From positions 2,852,001-2,916,000 of the forward strand of contig NZ_CP098604.1 of assembly GCF_024499015.1 (NCBI RefSeq): a DNA stretch of 64,000 bases, given 5' to 3'. Origin of the DNA: Xanthomonas hortorum pv. pelargonii (GTDB lineage: Bacteria; Pseudomonadota; Gammaproteobacteria; Xanthomonadales; Xanthomonadaceae). Under the pieces are notes generated by a model, which saw only the letters and a list, made by a program, of their open reading frames with translations, did no database searches and was not told the origin of the DNA. Within the stretch, counting starts at the first letter, position 1, and the number at the start of each line of letters is the position of its first letter. Both the position numbers and the translations under genes were made by a program. This document shows positions 45,601 through 54,916 of this stretch, one piece after another.

Positions 45601-46632
45601 ATGAATAAGCTGCTCCCCACCTCAACCGCCGGTAGCCTGCCCAAGCCATCCTGGCTCGCGCAGCCCGAAAAACTCTGGTCTCCCTGGAAGCTGCAGGACG
45701 AGGAACTGATCGAAGGCAAGCAGGACGCATTGCGCTTGTCGCTGCAGGAACAGCAGCACGCCGGCATCGATATCGTGAGCGACGGCGAGCAGACCCGCCA
45801 GCATTTCGTCACCACCTTCATCGAACATCTCAGCGGTGTGGATTTCGAAAAGCGCGAGACGGTCAGGATCCGCGATCGCTATGACGCCAGCGTCCCGACC
45901 GTCGTTGGCGCGGTGAGCCGCCCGAAGTCCGTCTTCGTCGACGATGCCAAGTTCCTGCGCCAGCAAACCCGGCAGCCGATCAAATGGGCGCTGCCTGGTC
46001 CCATGACGATGATCGATACCCTCTTTGATGCGCACTACAAAAGCCGCGAAAAGCTGGCATGGGAGTTTGCGAAGATCCTCAATCAGGAAGCCAGGGAGCT
46101 CGAGGCTGCTGGCGTGGACATCATCCAGTTCGATGAGCCGGCCTTCAATGTCTTCTTCGACGAGGTCAACGACTGGGGCGTTGCCACCCTTGAACGGGCC
46201 ATCGAAGGGCTAAAGTGCGAGACCGCCGTCCATATCTGCTATGGCTACGGCATCAAGGCCAATACCGACTGGAAGCAGACGCTGGGGTCGGAGTGGCGTC
46301 AGTACGAAGAGTCGTTCCCCAAGCTGCAGACATCCAATATCGACATCATCTCGCTGGAGTGCCACAACTCGCATGTGCCGATCGATCTGATCGAACTCGT
46401 TCGCGGCAAGAAGGTGATGGTCGGTGCCATCGACGTGGCGAGCAACACGATCGAAACACCGCAGGAGGTGGCCGATACGCTGCGCAAAGCGCTTCGGTTT
46501 GTCGACGCCGACAAGCTCTACCCGTCCACCAACTGCGGGATGGCGCCGCTCGCCCGCCACGTTGCACGAGGCAAGCTCAGTGCCCTCAGTGCAGGCGCAG
46601 ACATCATTCGCGCAGAACTGTCGGCGCGGTAG
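45601..46632 (+). CDS. mesD: MesD, core-MetE folate-independent methionine synthase
   Basis: 343 residues, about the size of the catalytic half of MetE. Zinc and homocysteine-site residues are conserved: H211 and C213 (HICYGYG), E253 (SLECHNSH) and C312 (STNCGMAP). MetE's N-terminal folate-binding half is absent, consistent with a methyl donor other than polyglutamyl methyl-THF. Operon with MesX and the upstream flavin reductase. Ends about 100 bases before a strong hairpin. Confidence 0.88.
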   Translation: MNKLLPTSTAGSLPKPSWLAQPEKLWSPWKLQDEELIEGKQDALRLSLQEQQHAGIDIVSDGEQTRQHFVTTFIEHLSGVDFEKRETVRIRDRYDASVPTVVGAVSRPKSVFVDDAKFLRQQTRQPIKWALPGPMTMIDTLFDAHYKSREKLAWEFAKILNQEARELEAAGVDIIQFDEPAFNVFFDEVNDWGVATLERAIEGLKCETAVHICYGYGIKANTDWKQTLGSEWRQYEESFPKLQTSNIDIISLECHNSHVPIDLIELVRGKKVMVGAIDVASNTIETPQEVADTLRKALRFVDADKLYPSTNCGMAPLARHVARGKLSALSAGADIIRAELSAR

Positions 46633-46730
46633 CGCGCTGATGCTTGCGTAGATCAGCGGCCGAAGGAATGCGGGCCGATGCGAACGCTATCCCGCCGCTG
46701 CAACGGGCGACCGAGACCGGCACCGCACTA

Positions 46731-46764
46731 ACAAACAAGCCCCCGCATGCGGGGGCTTGTTTGT
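46731..46764. terminator. Bidirectional rho-independent terminator
   Basis: Perfect inverted repeat ACAAACAAGCCCCCGC-AT-GCGGGGGCTTGTTTGT; arms of 16 bases with A and T tracts on either side, so it works on both strands. Sits between the converging mesD and porin genes. Confidence 0.9.
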
Positions 46765-46784
46765 CTTCCATCGGGTTGCAGCGA

Positions 46785-48230
46785 TCAATAATTGACCTGC
46801 AACTGCAGCCGCAGCAGATCGCCTTCCACCACCGGATACGGCGCAGTGGTGACGTCGGTGCGCTTCATCTTCGAATACGCGAATACCAGTTCCAGCGCAT
46901 CCATCGGTTGCCACTCGACGCCGGCTTCCACTTCGTCCAGGCGCATGCGCGGCGCATTGGTGTCGAACTTGGAGCCGCCGCGGTAGGTTTGCCACTTCAG
47001 GTACGGCAGCAGGGTGCCATAATTGAAGTCGTGCTTGAACATCGCCTGCACGTAACCGCCGCTCAGCGAACGGGTACGGATACGCCGCTGCGCGACATCC
47101 AGCTCCGGGCCGCGACCCACCGTCCACTCGGCCTGCAAACCGAATGGCTGCGGGTAGTAAATGATGTGCGCGGCCACGCGTTGGTCGGTGTAGCCGTTCG
47201 GGTCGGTGATGGCCGGGGTGAAACTGCGGCCGCCGATATTCACCGCCGCCGCAGTCGGCACGAAGCGGCCGCTGTAGGCATCGGCGCCCACTTCCAGATA
47301 CTGGCCATTGGCGAATTTGAACGGGTAGGTGGCGTGCACCACCGCATGCATGCCGTCGTTGCGTTCGGCGCGGTTGGCGCCCTGGCCGTTGTAGACGCCG
47401 GCGCCGATCACGCCGTAATCGCCCGAGCCCTTCAGGCCCGACTTGACCATATCCTGAAAGCGGCCCTTGGCCACGGTGGGGCTGTAATAGAACACCGCAC
47501 CGATATCGCGTTCGTCGCGCAGGCCGGAGTTGAGCGCGTCGGCACGATCCAGCGTGAGACGGTTCTGGCTGGACTGCAGGTTTTCCCAGCCGTACGGCAT
47601 CTTCGACTGGCCCACACGCACGCGGTATTCGCGCTTCTTGTCGAAGTAGATATCGGCATACGCATCGCGCAGCTGGGCGAAGTTGGAGGTGGTCGAGCCG
47701 GTCGGCGTGCTCGCAAAATCCGGCTGGAAGTACAGCGACACATGCTCGTTGAGATCGCCGCTCAGCACCAGACGCGCGCGCCGGATGCCCAGGCTCTGGT
47801 CGTTACCGATAAAGCGGTCGCCCGGCGCACGCAGGTCTTGCGCGTCGCCGCCGATGCCCTGGTTGTAGCGGATCTGGGTGTAGCCGCGCAGGCTCAGCTT
47901 GTCGTACCACTTCTTGCCGGCCTCGCCGGGCTTGGCCGGCGCTGCTGCCGGCACGGGTGCGGGCGCGGTCTGGGCGATGGCGGTGTCGGCCGCCACTGGC
48001 GCGGCGGGCGGTGGCGGCAATGCCGGCGCGGCAGGCAGTGCCGAGGCCGGCAGCTTGCCGTTCTCGTCCACCTGCACGAACTTGCCCAGCTTGTCGCGCC
48101 CCGGTGCCGGCTCGGCGAAGATCTGCTTGGTCTTGCGGTCGACGTACAACTCCAGCTCGGCGGCCAGCGTACTGCCGCTGGCGGTCGCGCTGAGGGCGCA
48201 CAGGACGGTGGCGAGATTGCGTTTTTTCAT
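46785..48230 (-). CDS. Phosphate-selective porin O/P family outer-membrane channel
   Basis: 481 residues. Signal peptide ends LAAE; a linker rich in Ala/Pro (residues about 66-100) precedes the barrel. GYTQIRYNQG, IRRARLVLSGDLNEHVSLYFQPDF and GWENLQSSQNRLTLDRADA are blocks of the OprO/OprP family, which form trimeric anion pores for phosphate or pyrophosphate. Ends as a barrel strand (LRLQLQVNY). A Pho box lies about 150 bases upstream, fitting induction by phosphate limitation. Confidence 0.9.
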   Translation of the reverse strand: MKKRNLATVLCALSATASGSTLAAELELYVDRKTKQIFAEPAPGRDKLGKFVQVDENGKLPASALPAAPALPPPPAAPVAADTAIAQTAPAPVPAAAPAKPGEAGKKWYDKLSLRGYTQIRYNQGIGGDAQDLRAPGDRFIGNDQSLGIRRARLVLSGDLNEHVSLYFQPDFASTPTGSTTSNFAQLRDAYADIYFDKKREYRVRVGQSKMPYGWENLQSSQNRLTLDRADALNSGLRDERDIGAVFYYSPTVAKGRFQDMVKSGLKGSGDYGVIGAGVYNGQGANRAERNDGMHAVVHATYPFKFANGQYLEVGADAYSGRFVPTAAAVNIGGRSFTPAITDPNGYTDQRVAAHIIYYPQPFGLQAEWTVGRGPELDVAQRRIRTRSLSGGYVQAMFKHDFNYGTLLPYLKWQTYRGGSKFDTNAPRMRLDEVEAGVEWQPMDALELVFAYSKMKRTDVTTAPYPVVEGDLLRLQLQVNY

Positions 48231-48380
48231 GGGTCCGGCTCGTGCAAGGGAAACGGGTCGGCGGCAGCGTCAGGCCTGCGGCTGCCCCCAACCGGGGCGG
48301 CGAACATGGCGTCTGAGCGCCTGCCAGGCGCCCAGGTCGTCCTGACGTAGCGGCAATGGCAGCAGTTATATTTAGATTTG

Positions 48381-48398
48381 ATGTCAGTTTGGTGACAT
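48381..48398 (-). promoter_or_regulatory. PhoB box
   Basis: Read on the minus strand: ATGTCAC-CAAA-CTGACAT, two direct TGTCA-type heptamers separated by four A-rich bases, 11 bases apart. Against CTGTCAT-N4-CTGTCAT it matches 11 of 14 positions. About 150 bases upstream of the phosphate porin gene. Confidence 0.7.
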
Positions 48399-48840
48399 CG
48401 ACCGCGCCTGCGTACGCATACCTGTGTCAGCAGCGTGTCCAGCCGATGTCAGTTATGCGACGAATGCGAGGCGAGCCGGTCCGCGCAGGTTCTAGCCTGC
48501 CGCTGGCGGGATCGCGTGCGGATCGGGCATCAGGTCGCATCTTGGATGCCTTGCGACTGGGGGCGCGCGTCTTGCACGGCGCCGGTGCTGCTGCTTTCCA
48601 CGCGGCAATGAAGTGAAGGCATGACAGAGGCACGACCCGAGAGGCGACCACGCAGCCTGCCAAGCGTGTTCGGTGCTCGGGTGTGCCTGGAACTGGGTTG
48701 GGCCTGGAGCACACGGCCGCCGCAGTGCCTGCGCACTGACCGCATCTGCGCCGATCACCGCACGCAAGGTCCATGCGCCGCTTGCACGGCGCTACACCGA
48801 CCGAAGCGGGCCTGTGCCCGGCTTCGGTCGATCACACCGG
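48399..48840. other. Gene-free gap between the Pho box and the QorB-like gene
   Basis: About 440 bases. A few short frames cross it but none has protein-like composition or a good ribosome-binding site. No repeat or terminator identified. Confidence 0.45.
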
Positions 48841-49731
48841 TCAGCCTGCCGAAGGCGCAGCCGCCAATGCCGCAGCCACCGCATCGTGCAGCGAGGTGGT
48901 CGGGCGGCCGATCAACCCGCTCAAGGTGTGGCTGTCGTCGAACAGGCTGCCGCCGCGCGAGGACGCCGAGCACTGCGCCAGCACCTGGGCGAACGGAGCC
49001 GGCAAGCCGATCTGCACCAGCGCCGCCGCATAGTCGGCTTCGGGCAGATCGTGATAGGCCACTGGCTTGCCGGACTGCTGCGCCAGCTCGGCGGCATAGT
49101 CGGCCATGGTGAAGGCGGTATCGCCGGCCAGCTCGTAGACCTTGCCGGCCTGCGGTGTGTCGGTGGCCAGCACCGCTGCGGCGGCTGCGGCGTAATCGGC
49201 ACGCGTGGCCGCACTGATCTTGCCCTCGCCAGCGCTACCGATCACCGCGCCATGCGCCACTTCGGCCGCGATCGAGCCGGTGTAGTTCTCGGTGTACCAA
49301 CCATTGCGCAGCAGCACATGCGGCACGCCGCTCTCGCGCAGCAGCGCTTCGGTGGCGACATGCTCGGGTGCCAGCGACAGCATGCTGGTATCGGCGTGCA
49401 GCACGCTCGTATAGGCCAGCAATTCCACCCCGGCACGCTTGGCCGCCTCGATCACGTTGCGGTGCTGCGGCACGCGTTCGCCCACCGCATTGGACGACAC
49501 CAGCAGCACGCGGCCCACCCCGGCGAAGGCCTCATCCAGGCTCTGCGGGTCTGCATAGTCGGCGCGACGCACGCTGATGTCGCGTTTTGCGAACTTTGCG
49601 AGTGACGCAGTATCGCGGGCCGTTGCTACGATGCGTGCCGCTGGCACACGCTCTAGCAAGGCTTCGACGACCAACGCGCCCAACTGCCCGCTGGCGCCGG
49701 TGACGAGGATCAGGGGGGAAGTGTGTGCCAT
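48841..49731 (-). CDS. NmrA-like NAD(P)H:quinone oxidoreductase (QorB/YtfG type)
   Basis: 296 residues. Rossmann motif LVTGASGQLGALVVEAL at residue 9, ATARDTASL, ADYADPQSL and RNGWYTENYTGSI, the last specific to the QorB/YtfG branch. Reduces quinones with NADPH. Divergent from an HxlR-type regulator, the same arrangement as ytfG-ytfH in enterics. Confidence 0.88.
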   Translation of the reverse strand: MAHTSPLILVTGASGQLGALVVEALLERVPAARIVATARDTASLAKFAKRDISVRRADYADPQSLDEAFAGVGRVLLVSSNAVGERVPQHRNVIEAAKRAGVELLAYTSVLHADTSMLSLAPEHVATEALLRESGVPHVLLRNGWYTENYTGSIAAEVAHGAVIGSAGEGKISAATRADYAAAAAAVLATDTPQAGKVYELAGDTAFTMADYAAELAQQSGKPVAYHDLPEADYAAALVQIGLPAPFAQVLAQCSASSRGGSLFDDSHTLSGLIGRPTTSLHDAVAAALAAAPSAG

Positions 49732-49865
49732 GGTGAACTCCAGTTGGTATTGATAAGAGGTGTGGTCTACTATCTAGACTCTAGGTCCGCGCACTCATTA
49801 TCAGGGCCGTTCGATCCTCCACAAGGAGGCAGTTTTCTTCCCCCTGGTTACCGTGAGATACCCCC

Positions 49866-50300
49866 GTGAACGCGATTGCTCTGTTTCCACCGCCGCCGTC
49901 CCTGCAAGGCATGCCCTTCGACGCCACCAAGTGCCCGGTGCGCGATGTGCTCGATCAGATCGGCGACAAATGGACCATGCTGATCCTGCTGACGTTGATC
50001 CCCGGGCCCTCCCGCTTCAGCGCCATCCAGCGTGCCGTGCCGGACATCTCCAAGCGGATGCTGACCCAGACCCTGCGCAACCTCGAGCGCAACGGCATGA
50101 TCACCCGCAAGGTCTACGCCACCAAGCCGCCCAGCGTGGAATATGCCTTGTCCAAGCTTGGCGTGGCGCTGCTCGGCCCGATCTCGCAGTTGCTCAACTG
50201 GGCAGGCGAGAACCATGCGGCCATTCGCTCCGCACGCGAACGCTTCGATCATGCGCAGCAGCCGGCGGTCGCGCTGGATGCCGACGAAGCGATGGCGTAA
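49866..50300 (+). CDS. HxlR-family regulator (QorR/YtfH-like)
   Basis: 144 residues from a [25 protein letters not shown] with its conserved cysteine, then [20 protein letters not shown] and [18 protein letters not shown] make the HxlR winged helix. The lone Cys near residue 24 is the redox sensor in QorR-type proteins. Likely represses the divergent quinone reductase gene. Confidence 0.9.
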   Translation: MNAIALFPPPPSLQGMPFDATKCPVRDVLDQIGDKWTMLILLTLIPGPSRFSAIQRAVPDISKRMLTQTLRNLERNGMITRKVYATKPPSVEYALSKLGVALLGPISQLLNWAGENHAAIRSARERFDHAQQPAVALDADEAMA

Positions 50301-50426
50301 GCGCTGTCAACCCAAGTTGGGCCGAGTTGCAAACAACTTGGTAGCACGCCTTGAGATGCCTAGCACAACCATTTGCAGTTGTTGTGCTAGGTACTCTACC
50401 GCTCTTGTTGGATTAGGCAGCAGGCA

Positions 50427-50451
50427 ACGGCGCTGACTTCGCCAGCGCCGT
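50427..50451. terminator. Stem-loop between converging genes
   Basis: ACGGCGCTG-acttcgc-CAGCGCCGT; nine-base stem. No T tract follows, so termination is possible but unproven. Between the hxlR-type gene and xopB. Confidence 0.4.
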
Positions 50452-50534
50452 GCATCCCTCGAAGCTGCGGAGCAAGGTCTCCCAATGACCCTCCAACCAC
50501 TGATCGCAACCCTGGCTATCCCGTGGATTACGGC

Positions 50535-52379
50535 TCAGGGTGCGGGTTGGTGCGATGTATCAGACACAGCCAGGTCCTGATACGGAATACGTTCGGCCAA
50601 AGGAGTTTCGCCATATCCAAGTTTACGGGCCAGGGCGGGAAGGGCCTCGAAGCTTGCATTCATGCCTTTGACAATCGCGGTTCCTACATGACGAAGGAAC
50701 TCGCTCCTGGGAGCCAAAATCTGATGCAACTCTTCTGCGGTAATTTCCCGTGCCCCGCTTTCCATGTGCTCGCTTGCTCGCGTCAGAATGGTTTGCACAA
50801 CGCGCGCGTGCTTGGCATTGTCGGATTCGAATAGCCCAGGAACATGCACGCGTCCGCCAAGCGCCAGCGCGTTCAGAGCGATGGCTTCGATCGGATTGAA
50901 GACGGCGCTCCGGAAGATACGTAGCACCTTTTCCGAGAGCAATCCTGTGGCTTTGTCGCTGGCGATCAGCGGGATCATCCCGACAATGGATGCCAGCCCC
51001 ATAGACTTGACAGCGGTGCTCTCGCCGGGAGCAATATCGAGCGCATGGCGCGTCATCTGCTCAATGGCCTCCTCCGGGCCCATGTTCTCGCCGGGATGCG
51101 CCATCACGCCATCCTTGATGCTCTGGAACAATCCAGCACGCATCAACTCTTCGCTTTCCTTGACTTCGGGTGGAATACCCGAAGCAGCGCCAAAAATGGC
51201 AGCTTCGGTTGTCGTCGTATTGGCCGCAAGATCACCTAATCCTGATTTAAAGCCTGCGTACTGCAAGACGTTATTGGGGAATGACACAACTGAAGAGATG
51301 GCACCGGCTTTCATCGCCTTGGGGAGCAAGTCGCGCATGGACCAGTCCTCACCTTTCATCCCCTTGATGATTGCAAGCACACACATGGTGTCCATGGTCT
51401 CGATTATCAAAGGCGGCACTGAATCGATCCCGGCCAATTGCAGAGCATACTGACTGGGCGAGAAATTTTTGCCGAAGATGGCTTTTTTCAATAGTTCAGA
51501 AGCGCCGAGTTCCCATGCTGAGCCGAGTATGCTGCTGACGCCGATGCTACCAGCCAGGCCGCCGAGCTGGAATTCTTTCTTGGTCGCTACATGTAGCAAT
51601 TCCTGTGCACCCAGACGAACCTGGAGGTCCTCGTCCCCTTTGAGTTTCTGGTTGATGAACGTCGACAGGACATCGTCATTGGACATGACATTGGGGGCGC
51701 ACGAGGCGAGGAACGCTTTCGCGCTGATCTGGCTGCCGTCTGCCATCTCGATCAACGCGTTTGAACCAAATGCTGCGGAGCCCCGCTCAATCGCCTTAAG
51801 CAATAAGGGGATATGAATGTCAGCATCGATTTGCTCAGCTGTCCGCTCTGACGAGTCGGCGGCGGGCATCAATTGCGCCGTCTCAACCGTGAATGCGTCC
51901 TTGAACTCCTCAAGCGCTTTCTCCGGGTCTCGACGCGACACCATCTCTAGTCGGACCCCCTCAATGCTCGCGGCCTGTGACGGGAATGGCTGGTCAGCCT
52001 GCGCGAAAGATAACAACGCGTGCACGACCGGGTTGTCAGAAACAAGTCGGCCCGACTCCCTGCGCACCGAGCCGACATGCCCGGGTTTTTGAAAAGCCGC
52101 TAACGAGGTCATTAGTGGGGTTTCCAATCCATTGTTATCAGTGCGGCCGGATCCTTGCCCGGCAGCCTCTGGGCTAGCTGGCCGGAGGCTTACACCGCGC
52201 CGCTGCGGGGGCCTGGTGGTTGGCAGCCTGCTGTCTTCGGACTGACGGTAGACGCTATGGTTAAGCTGCGCGTCAGGTGCCAAACCGGAGTTATTATCCG
52301 TGCCAGATTCAGGTTGGCGTATGTGATCGAGTGACGACAAGGAATGGGATCGTGCAAGCACTGCCTTCATATTGTTCAC
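50535..52379 (-). CDS. xopB: Type III effector XopB (HopD1/AvrPphD family)
   Basis: 614 residues, close to the 613 of known XopB. The body from SVRRESGRLVSDNPVVHALL on matches the HopD1/XopB family: DADIHIPLLLKAIERG, LGAQELLHVATKKEFQLGG, MDTMCVLAIIKGMKGEDW, NVLQYAGFKSGLG and the C-terminal ERIPYQDLAV. The first 100 residues are Ser/Pro/Gln-rich and disordered, as expected of a type III signal region. These effectors are injected into plant cells and suppress immunity. I found no TTCGB-N15-TTCGB PIP box in the 340 bases upstream. Base composition is lower in GC than the neighbours, a sign of transfer. Confidence 0.88.
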   Translation of the reverse strand: MNNMKAVLARSHSLSSLDHIRQPESGTDNNSGLAPDAQLNHSVYRQSEDSRLPTTRPPQRRGVSLRPASPEAAGQGSGRTDNNGLETPLMTSLAAFQKPGHVGSVRRESGRLVSDNPVVHALLSFAQADQPFPSQAASIEGVRLEMVSRRDPEKALEEFKDAFTVETAQLMPAADSSERTAEQIDADIHIPLLLKAIERGSAAFGSNALIEMADGSQISAKAFLASCAPNVMSNDDVLSTFINQKLKGDEDLQVRLGAQELLHVATKKEFQLGGLAGSIGVSSILGSAWELGASELLKKAIFGKNFSPSQYALQLAGIDSVPPLIIETMDTMCVLAIIKGMKGEDWSMRDLLPKAMKAGAISSVVSFPNNVLQYAGFKSGLGDLAANTTTTEAAIFGAASGIPPEVKESEELMRAGLFQSIKDGVMAHPGENMGPEEAIEQMTRHALDIAPGESTAVKSMGLASIVGMIPLIASDKATGLLSEKVLRIFRSAVFNPIEAIALNALALGGRVHVPGLFESDNAKHARVVQTILTRASEHMESGAREITAEELHQILAPRSEFLRHVGTAIVKGMNASFEALPALARKLGYGETPLAERIPYQDLAVSDTSHQPAP

Positions 52380-52929
52380 CTTATGGAAAATTCATCAGGT
52401 TTGGGTAACGCAAATACAGCTTGTGGCGAGACCTTCCCAGCCCAGATGGAGAAAGCCATTCCGTAACACCAGATGTTTGGCATGGACCTTCTTTTTTTAC
52501 TGGAAGAGCCGCGTTGATGCGCTGTTTCATGATTAAAAATGAGGCGGGATCTTGGCCAATGAGCGCTATGCTTGGCCGCGGGTCAGAATTTAATTGACCG
52601 TCCAACCACCTCCGGTTAACAAATGCGGTAAATCGTCTAGCCTATATGGAGATCTCCAACATAATAAATGTGACATCGATCTAATGCCGGCATATTCTGA
52701 CTGGTCAGCGGAGCTGGATGGCGCGACTACGCGGCGCAGGTGCAGCGCCTCGGGAAGAGTAACCTCGGACGCAGGGCGCGGAGCATCTGGAATGCTTTTT
52801 TCTTAGAGGCAAGCAGGATATGGCGTTTTATTCGAAGTTTGATCTATAGGTGTAGCGCCGCCAACGGTCTAGATGAGCGCTTATTATGAGGCGGCTACAC
52901 CGCACTTTAACGGACAGGTGCGAAATGAA
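52380..52929. other. AT-rich gene-free gap upstream of xopB
   Basis: About 550 bases, clearly richer in A and T than the chromosome. It marks the junction between xopB and the integron array. No intact gene, transposase fragment or clear attC was recognised; a degenerate site ending near 52925 (AATTAGCAGG) may be an old attC. The xopB promoter must lie here. Confidence 0.5.
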
Positions 52930-53181
52930 TTAGCAGGTTGCGAAATTACTTGCGCAGCCGTGCGCCGCCGCCTTATCGCATCTCCAGTCTTCCTCGGAGA
53001 CGTAAACCTCAATGTCACCGAGTCCTCTCGAGCCCGAATAGTCGCTTGAAACATGAAAGTGCTGGTCTGGGTCATCGCCGAGTCGTGCGAAAAGGCCAAT
53101 CATTCGATCAATCTCCGCGGCAGATAGCCCGAGAGTGACTCCATACCAACCGTTCTTCCAGTTTTCCATCTCGCCGCGCAT
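52930..53181 (-). CDS. Integron cassette protein, unknown
   Basis: 83 residues from the ATG at 53181 (or 79 from 53169). Begins MRGEMENWKNGWYGV; has LSAAEIDRMIGLFARLG and an acidic middle with FHVSSDYSG and VYVSEEDW. Soluble, no membrane segment. It resembles the small acidic proteins often carried by integron cassettes or acting as immunity-like proteins, but no family is assigned. Leftmost recognisable cassette gene of the array. Confidence 0.6.
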   Translation of the reverse strand: MRGEMENWKNGWYGVTLGLSAAEIDRMIGLFARLGDDPDQHFHVSSDYSGSRGLGDIEVYVSEEDWRCDKAAAHGCASNFATC

Positions 53182-53196
53182 CAATCCTGTTCCGGT

Positions 53197-53256
53197 CCCT
53201 AACTTGTGAATTAAGCCCACTTGTGAAGCGGGTTCGGCTTGAGCCAATTGTCAGGC
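53197..53256 (-). other. attC site 1 (integron recombination site)
   Basis: 60 bases from CCCTAAC (53197-53203) to GTCAGGC (53250-53256), with the inner AAGCCCAC...GAAGCGGGTTCGGCTT fold. Read on the minus strand it parallels the aadA-type attC. It is the downstream site of the cassette(s) to its right. The R' core departs at one base from GTTAGGC. Confidence 0.75.
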
Positions 53257-53516
53257 GGATTGCGCCCAGAAATCCAGATCCAACCTGCTGCTGCACCAAG
53301 AAGCGAACCCAGTAGTCCGCCGGTCACCCAGCGTTCGCCGAAAAAGTGTGCCACTGCAGCACCTGCGACGAAGCCGGCAAGGCTTAAGCCTGCGACTTTA
53401 CGCTGCTCAATCAGCCATTGTGCCTCTTTGGCACGCTTGAGCCGCAAGGCCTCCTGCTCCGCAGGATCCCGCATGAGTATCGCTTGAGCAACTGCATCAG
53501 CCTGAAAGAGTTTCAT
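53211..53516 (-). CDS. Small membrane protein of the integron array
   Basis: 101 residues. MKLFQADAVAQAILMRDPAE then a charged helix, and two hydrophobic segments (SLAGFVAGAAVAHFFG and VTGGLLGSLLGAAAGWIWI). The last residues are encoded inside attC site 1, whose TTAA supplies the stop, a common feature of cassette genes. Its start overlaps the stop of the DUF5329 gene (ATGA). Function unknown. Confidence 0.65.
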   Translation of the reverse strand: MKLFQADAVAQAILMRDPAEQEALRLKRAKEAQWLIEQRKVAGLSLAGFVAGAAVAHFFGERWVTGGLLGSLLGAAAGWIWISGRNPPDNWLKPNPLHKWA

Positions 53517-53956
53517 ATCTGCCAGTGATTGAGGGTGAGCGGATCAAACCGCAGTGTGGGAATGTGTGGTTTTGTAGAAGTCGTGCTGCTACCCGAAGAT
53601 CGTCTGCGCAACTCGCGCAGTTTGCCAGTAAACCAAGACTGGCTCGACACCGGCGCATTACCACCGCAACGCACCTGGTACGGCTTGCCCGACATGCTGC
53701 TCTTGGTGGCGGCAAGTTCGATAAAGGATTCTGTGGAGGTCACCAGCCCCTTCTTCTGCAAGTAGTCGTACTTGCGCTGCAGGTGTTCGCTGGCTTTCGG
53801 CGCCGCGTACCACGACCCATTGCGGGAAAATTCGCAGTTGGATTGCGCAAGGACTTTGAAAAGCTGACCAACCTCACGCGTCGTAGCCGGCGAAACACCT
53901 TGCGCCGATGCAGAGGCGCTCAGCAGGAGTGCAATCAGAAAAAATTTAGCGTTCAT
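53513..53956 (-). CDS. DUF5329-family exported protein
   Basis: 147 residues with a signal peptide (FFLIALLLSASASAQG). The mature part matches DUF5329: CEFSRNGSWYAAPKASEHL, KYDYLQKKGLV, FIELAATKSSMSGKPY and VRCGG. Found in many proteobacteria; no known function. Translationally coupled to the membrane-protein gene downstream. Start at 53956 gives the signal peptide. Confidence 0.75.
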   Translation of the reverse strand: MNAKFFLIALLLSASASAQGVSPATTREVGQLFKVLAQSNCEFSRNGSWYAAPKASEHLQRKYDYLQKKGLVTSTESFIELAATKSSMSGKPYQVRCGGNAPVSSQSWFTGKLRELRRRSSGSSTTSTKPHIPTLRFDPLTLNHWQI

Positions 53957-54055
53957 CAGCCGAATCTTAGCGCAACAGGTCGCCATCTCAGCAGGCACGC
54001 TGATCGGTCGAAGTGACAGTGGCCGACCTTCCTTTCAAAGCTCGGTCCACTGACG

Positions 54056-54847
54056 CTAAACAGGCTCAGGGACGTAGCTCAACAGCGTCGAGCCCTCAAA
54101 GTAATTCCCGTAATACTCGCCCTTCCGTAAACCTGGATTCGCCTCAAAATCGATATAGGGCTTGGCGCAATGCGGGCAGCGGAAGGGATTGAGGTAGGCG
54201 TAGCGGGACCCATCCGGTGCCAATGGCAGTGCGTCTTCCAGCGCAGCAAGCGCTTCGGCATCGGGCTCGGACAGCGCTGCAGGGCTGCCCGGCAGATGGC
54301 TATCGACCGTGATGGTGTAACTGCCAGATCCCGAGTAGAAGTATCCCGCGTTGCTAAAACCCGCGTGATAGGAGCGGATCAGGAACGAACGTTTGCAGTG
54401 GTCGCATTCACAAGAAAGCAGCACGTTGCCACCGGTGACTAATCCGCTGAAGTGCAGGCCCCTGGCAAAAAGTCCCTTGCCTGCAAGTGCGGAACTGCCG
54501 ACGCTGGCGCCCGGCAGAAAGAACGGCTGAAACCTGATCCCGGATGCTTGGCCATTCGCAAACGCGTCTGGATCGAGCTGCTCGGTCTGCGAAATGACAC
54601 AGTCTGCCTGGCATCCGAGGTTGGGATGCACACGAACAGAAAAGTGGAACCACCCCGTCGCAGCACCAAGTTCATGCCGATGCACCTCTCCCGCCGAGTC
54701 GACAAATTCGAGGATGCTATTGGCCTTCAACCATGCGCAAGGCTTGATCTCGCACGGGACATCGCTCTGGCTAACGCGACACAACTCTCGCCCATCGGCT
54801 CGAACGATCAGTAACGGAGCGGCTTTCTTCTTGAAGATGGAGAACAT
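54056..54847 (-). CDS. Unknown protein with two zinc-ribbon CxxC pairs
   Basis: 263 residues from the ATG at 54847, which has AAGGAAAG before it. Contains CECDHCKRSF (about 168) and CPHCAKPY (about 235), spaced to form a zinc site. Begins MFSIFKKKAAPLLIV. No membrane segment. Same strand as the other array genes, with no attC visible between it and the DUF5329 gene. Confidence 0.6.
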   Translation of the reverse strand: MFSIFKKKAAPLLIVRADGRELCRVSQSDVPCEIKPCAWLKANSILEFVDSAGEVHRHELGAATGWFHFSVRVHPNLGCQADCVISQTEQLDPDAFANGQASGIRFQPFFLPGASVGSSALAGKGLFARGLHFSGLVTGGNVLLSCECDHCKRSFLIRSYHAGFSNAGYFYSGSGSYTITVDSHLPGSPAALSEPDAEALAALEDALPLAPDGSRYAYLNPFRCPHCAKPYIDFEANPGLRKGEYYGNYFEGSTLLSYVPEPV

Positions 54848-54916
54848 GCTTTCCTTGGCGGGGTAATGCGTGAGTGGCAGATTGCAGCGTTGAGCGATTG
54901 GATACATTTTAAGGCT

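Noticed and set aside
46644..48350. 568-residue plus-strand frame
   Set aside because: Antisense to the porin and crosses its terminator; not protein-like.
48356..48616. 86-codon plus-strand frame after the porin
   Set aside because: No ribosome-binding site and overlaps the Pho box region.
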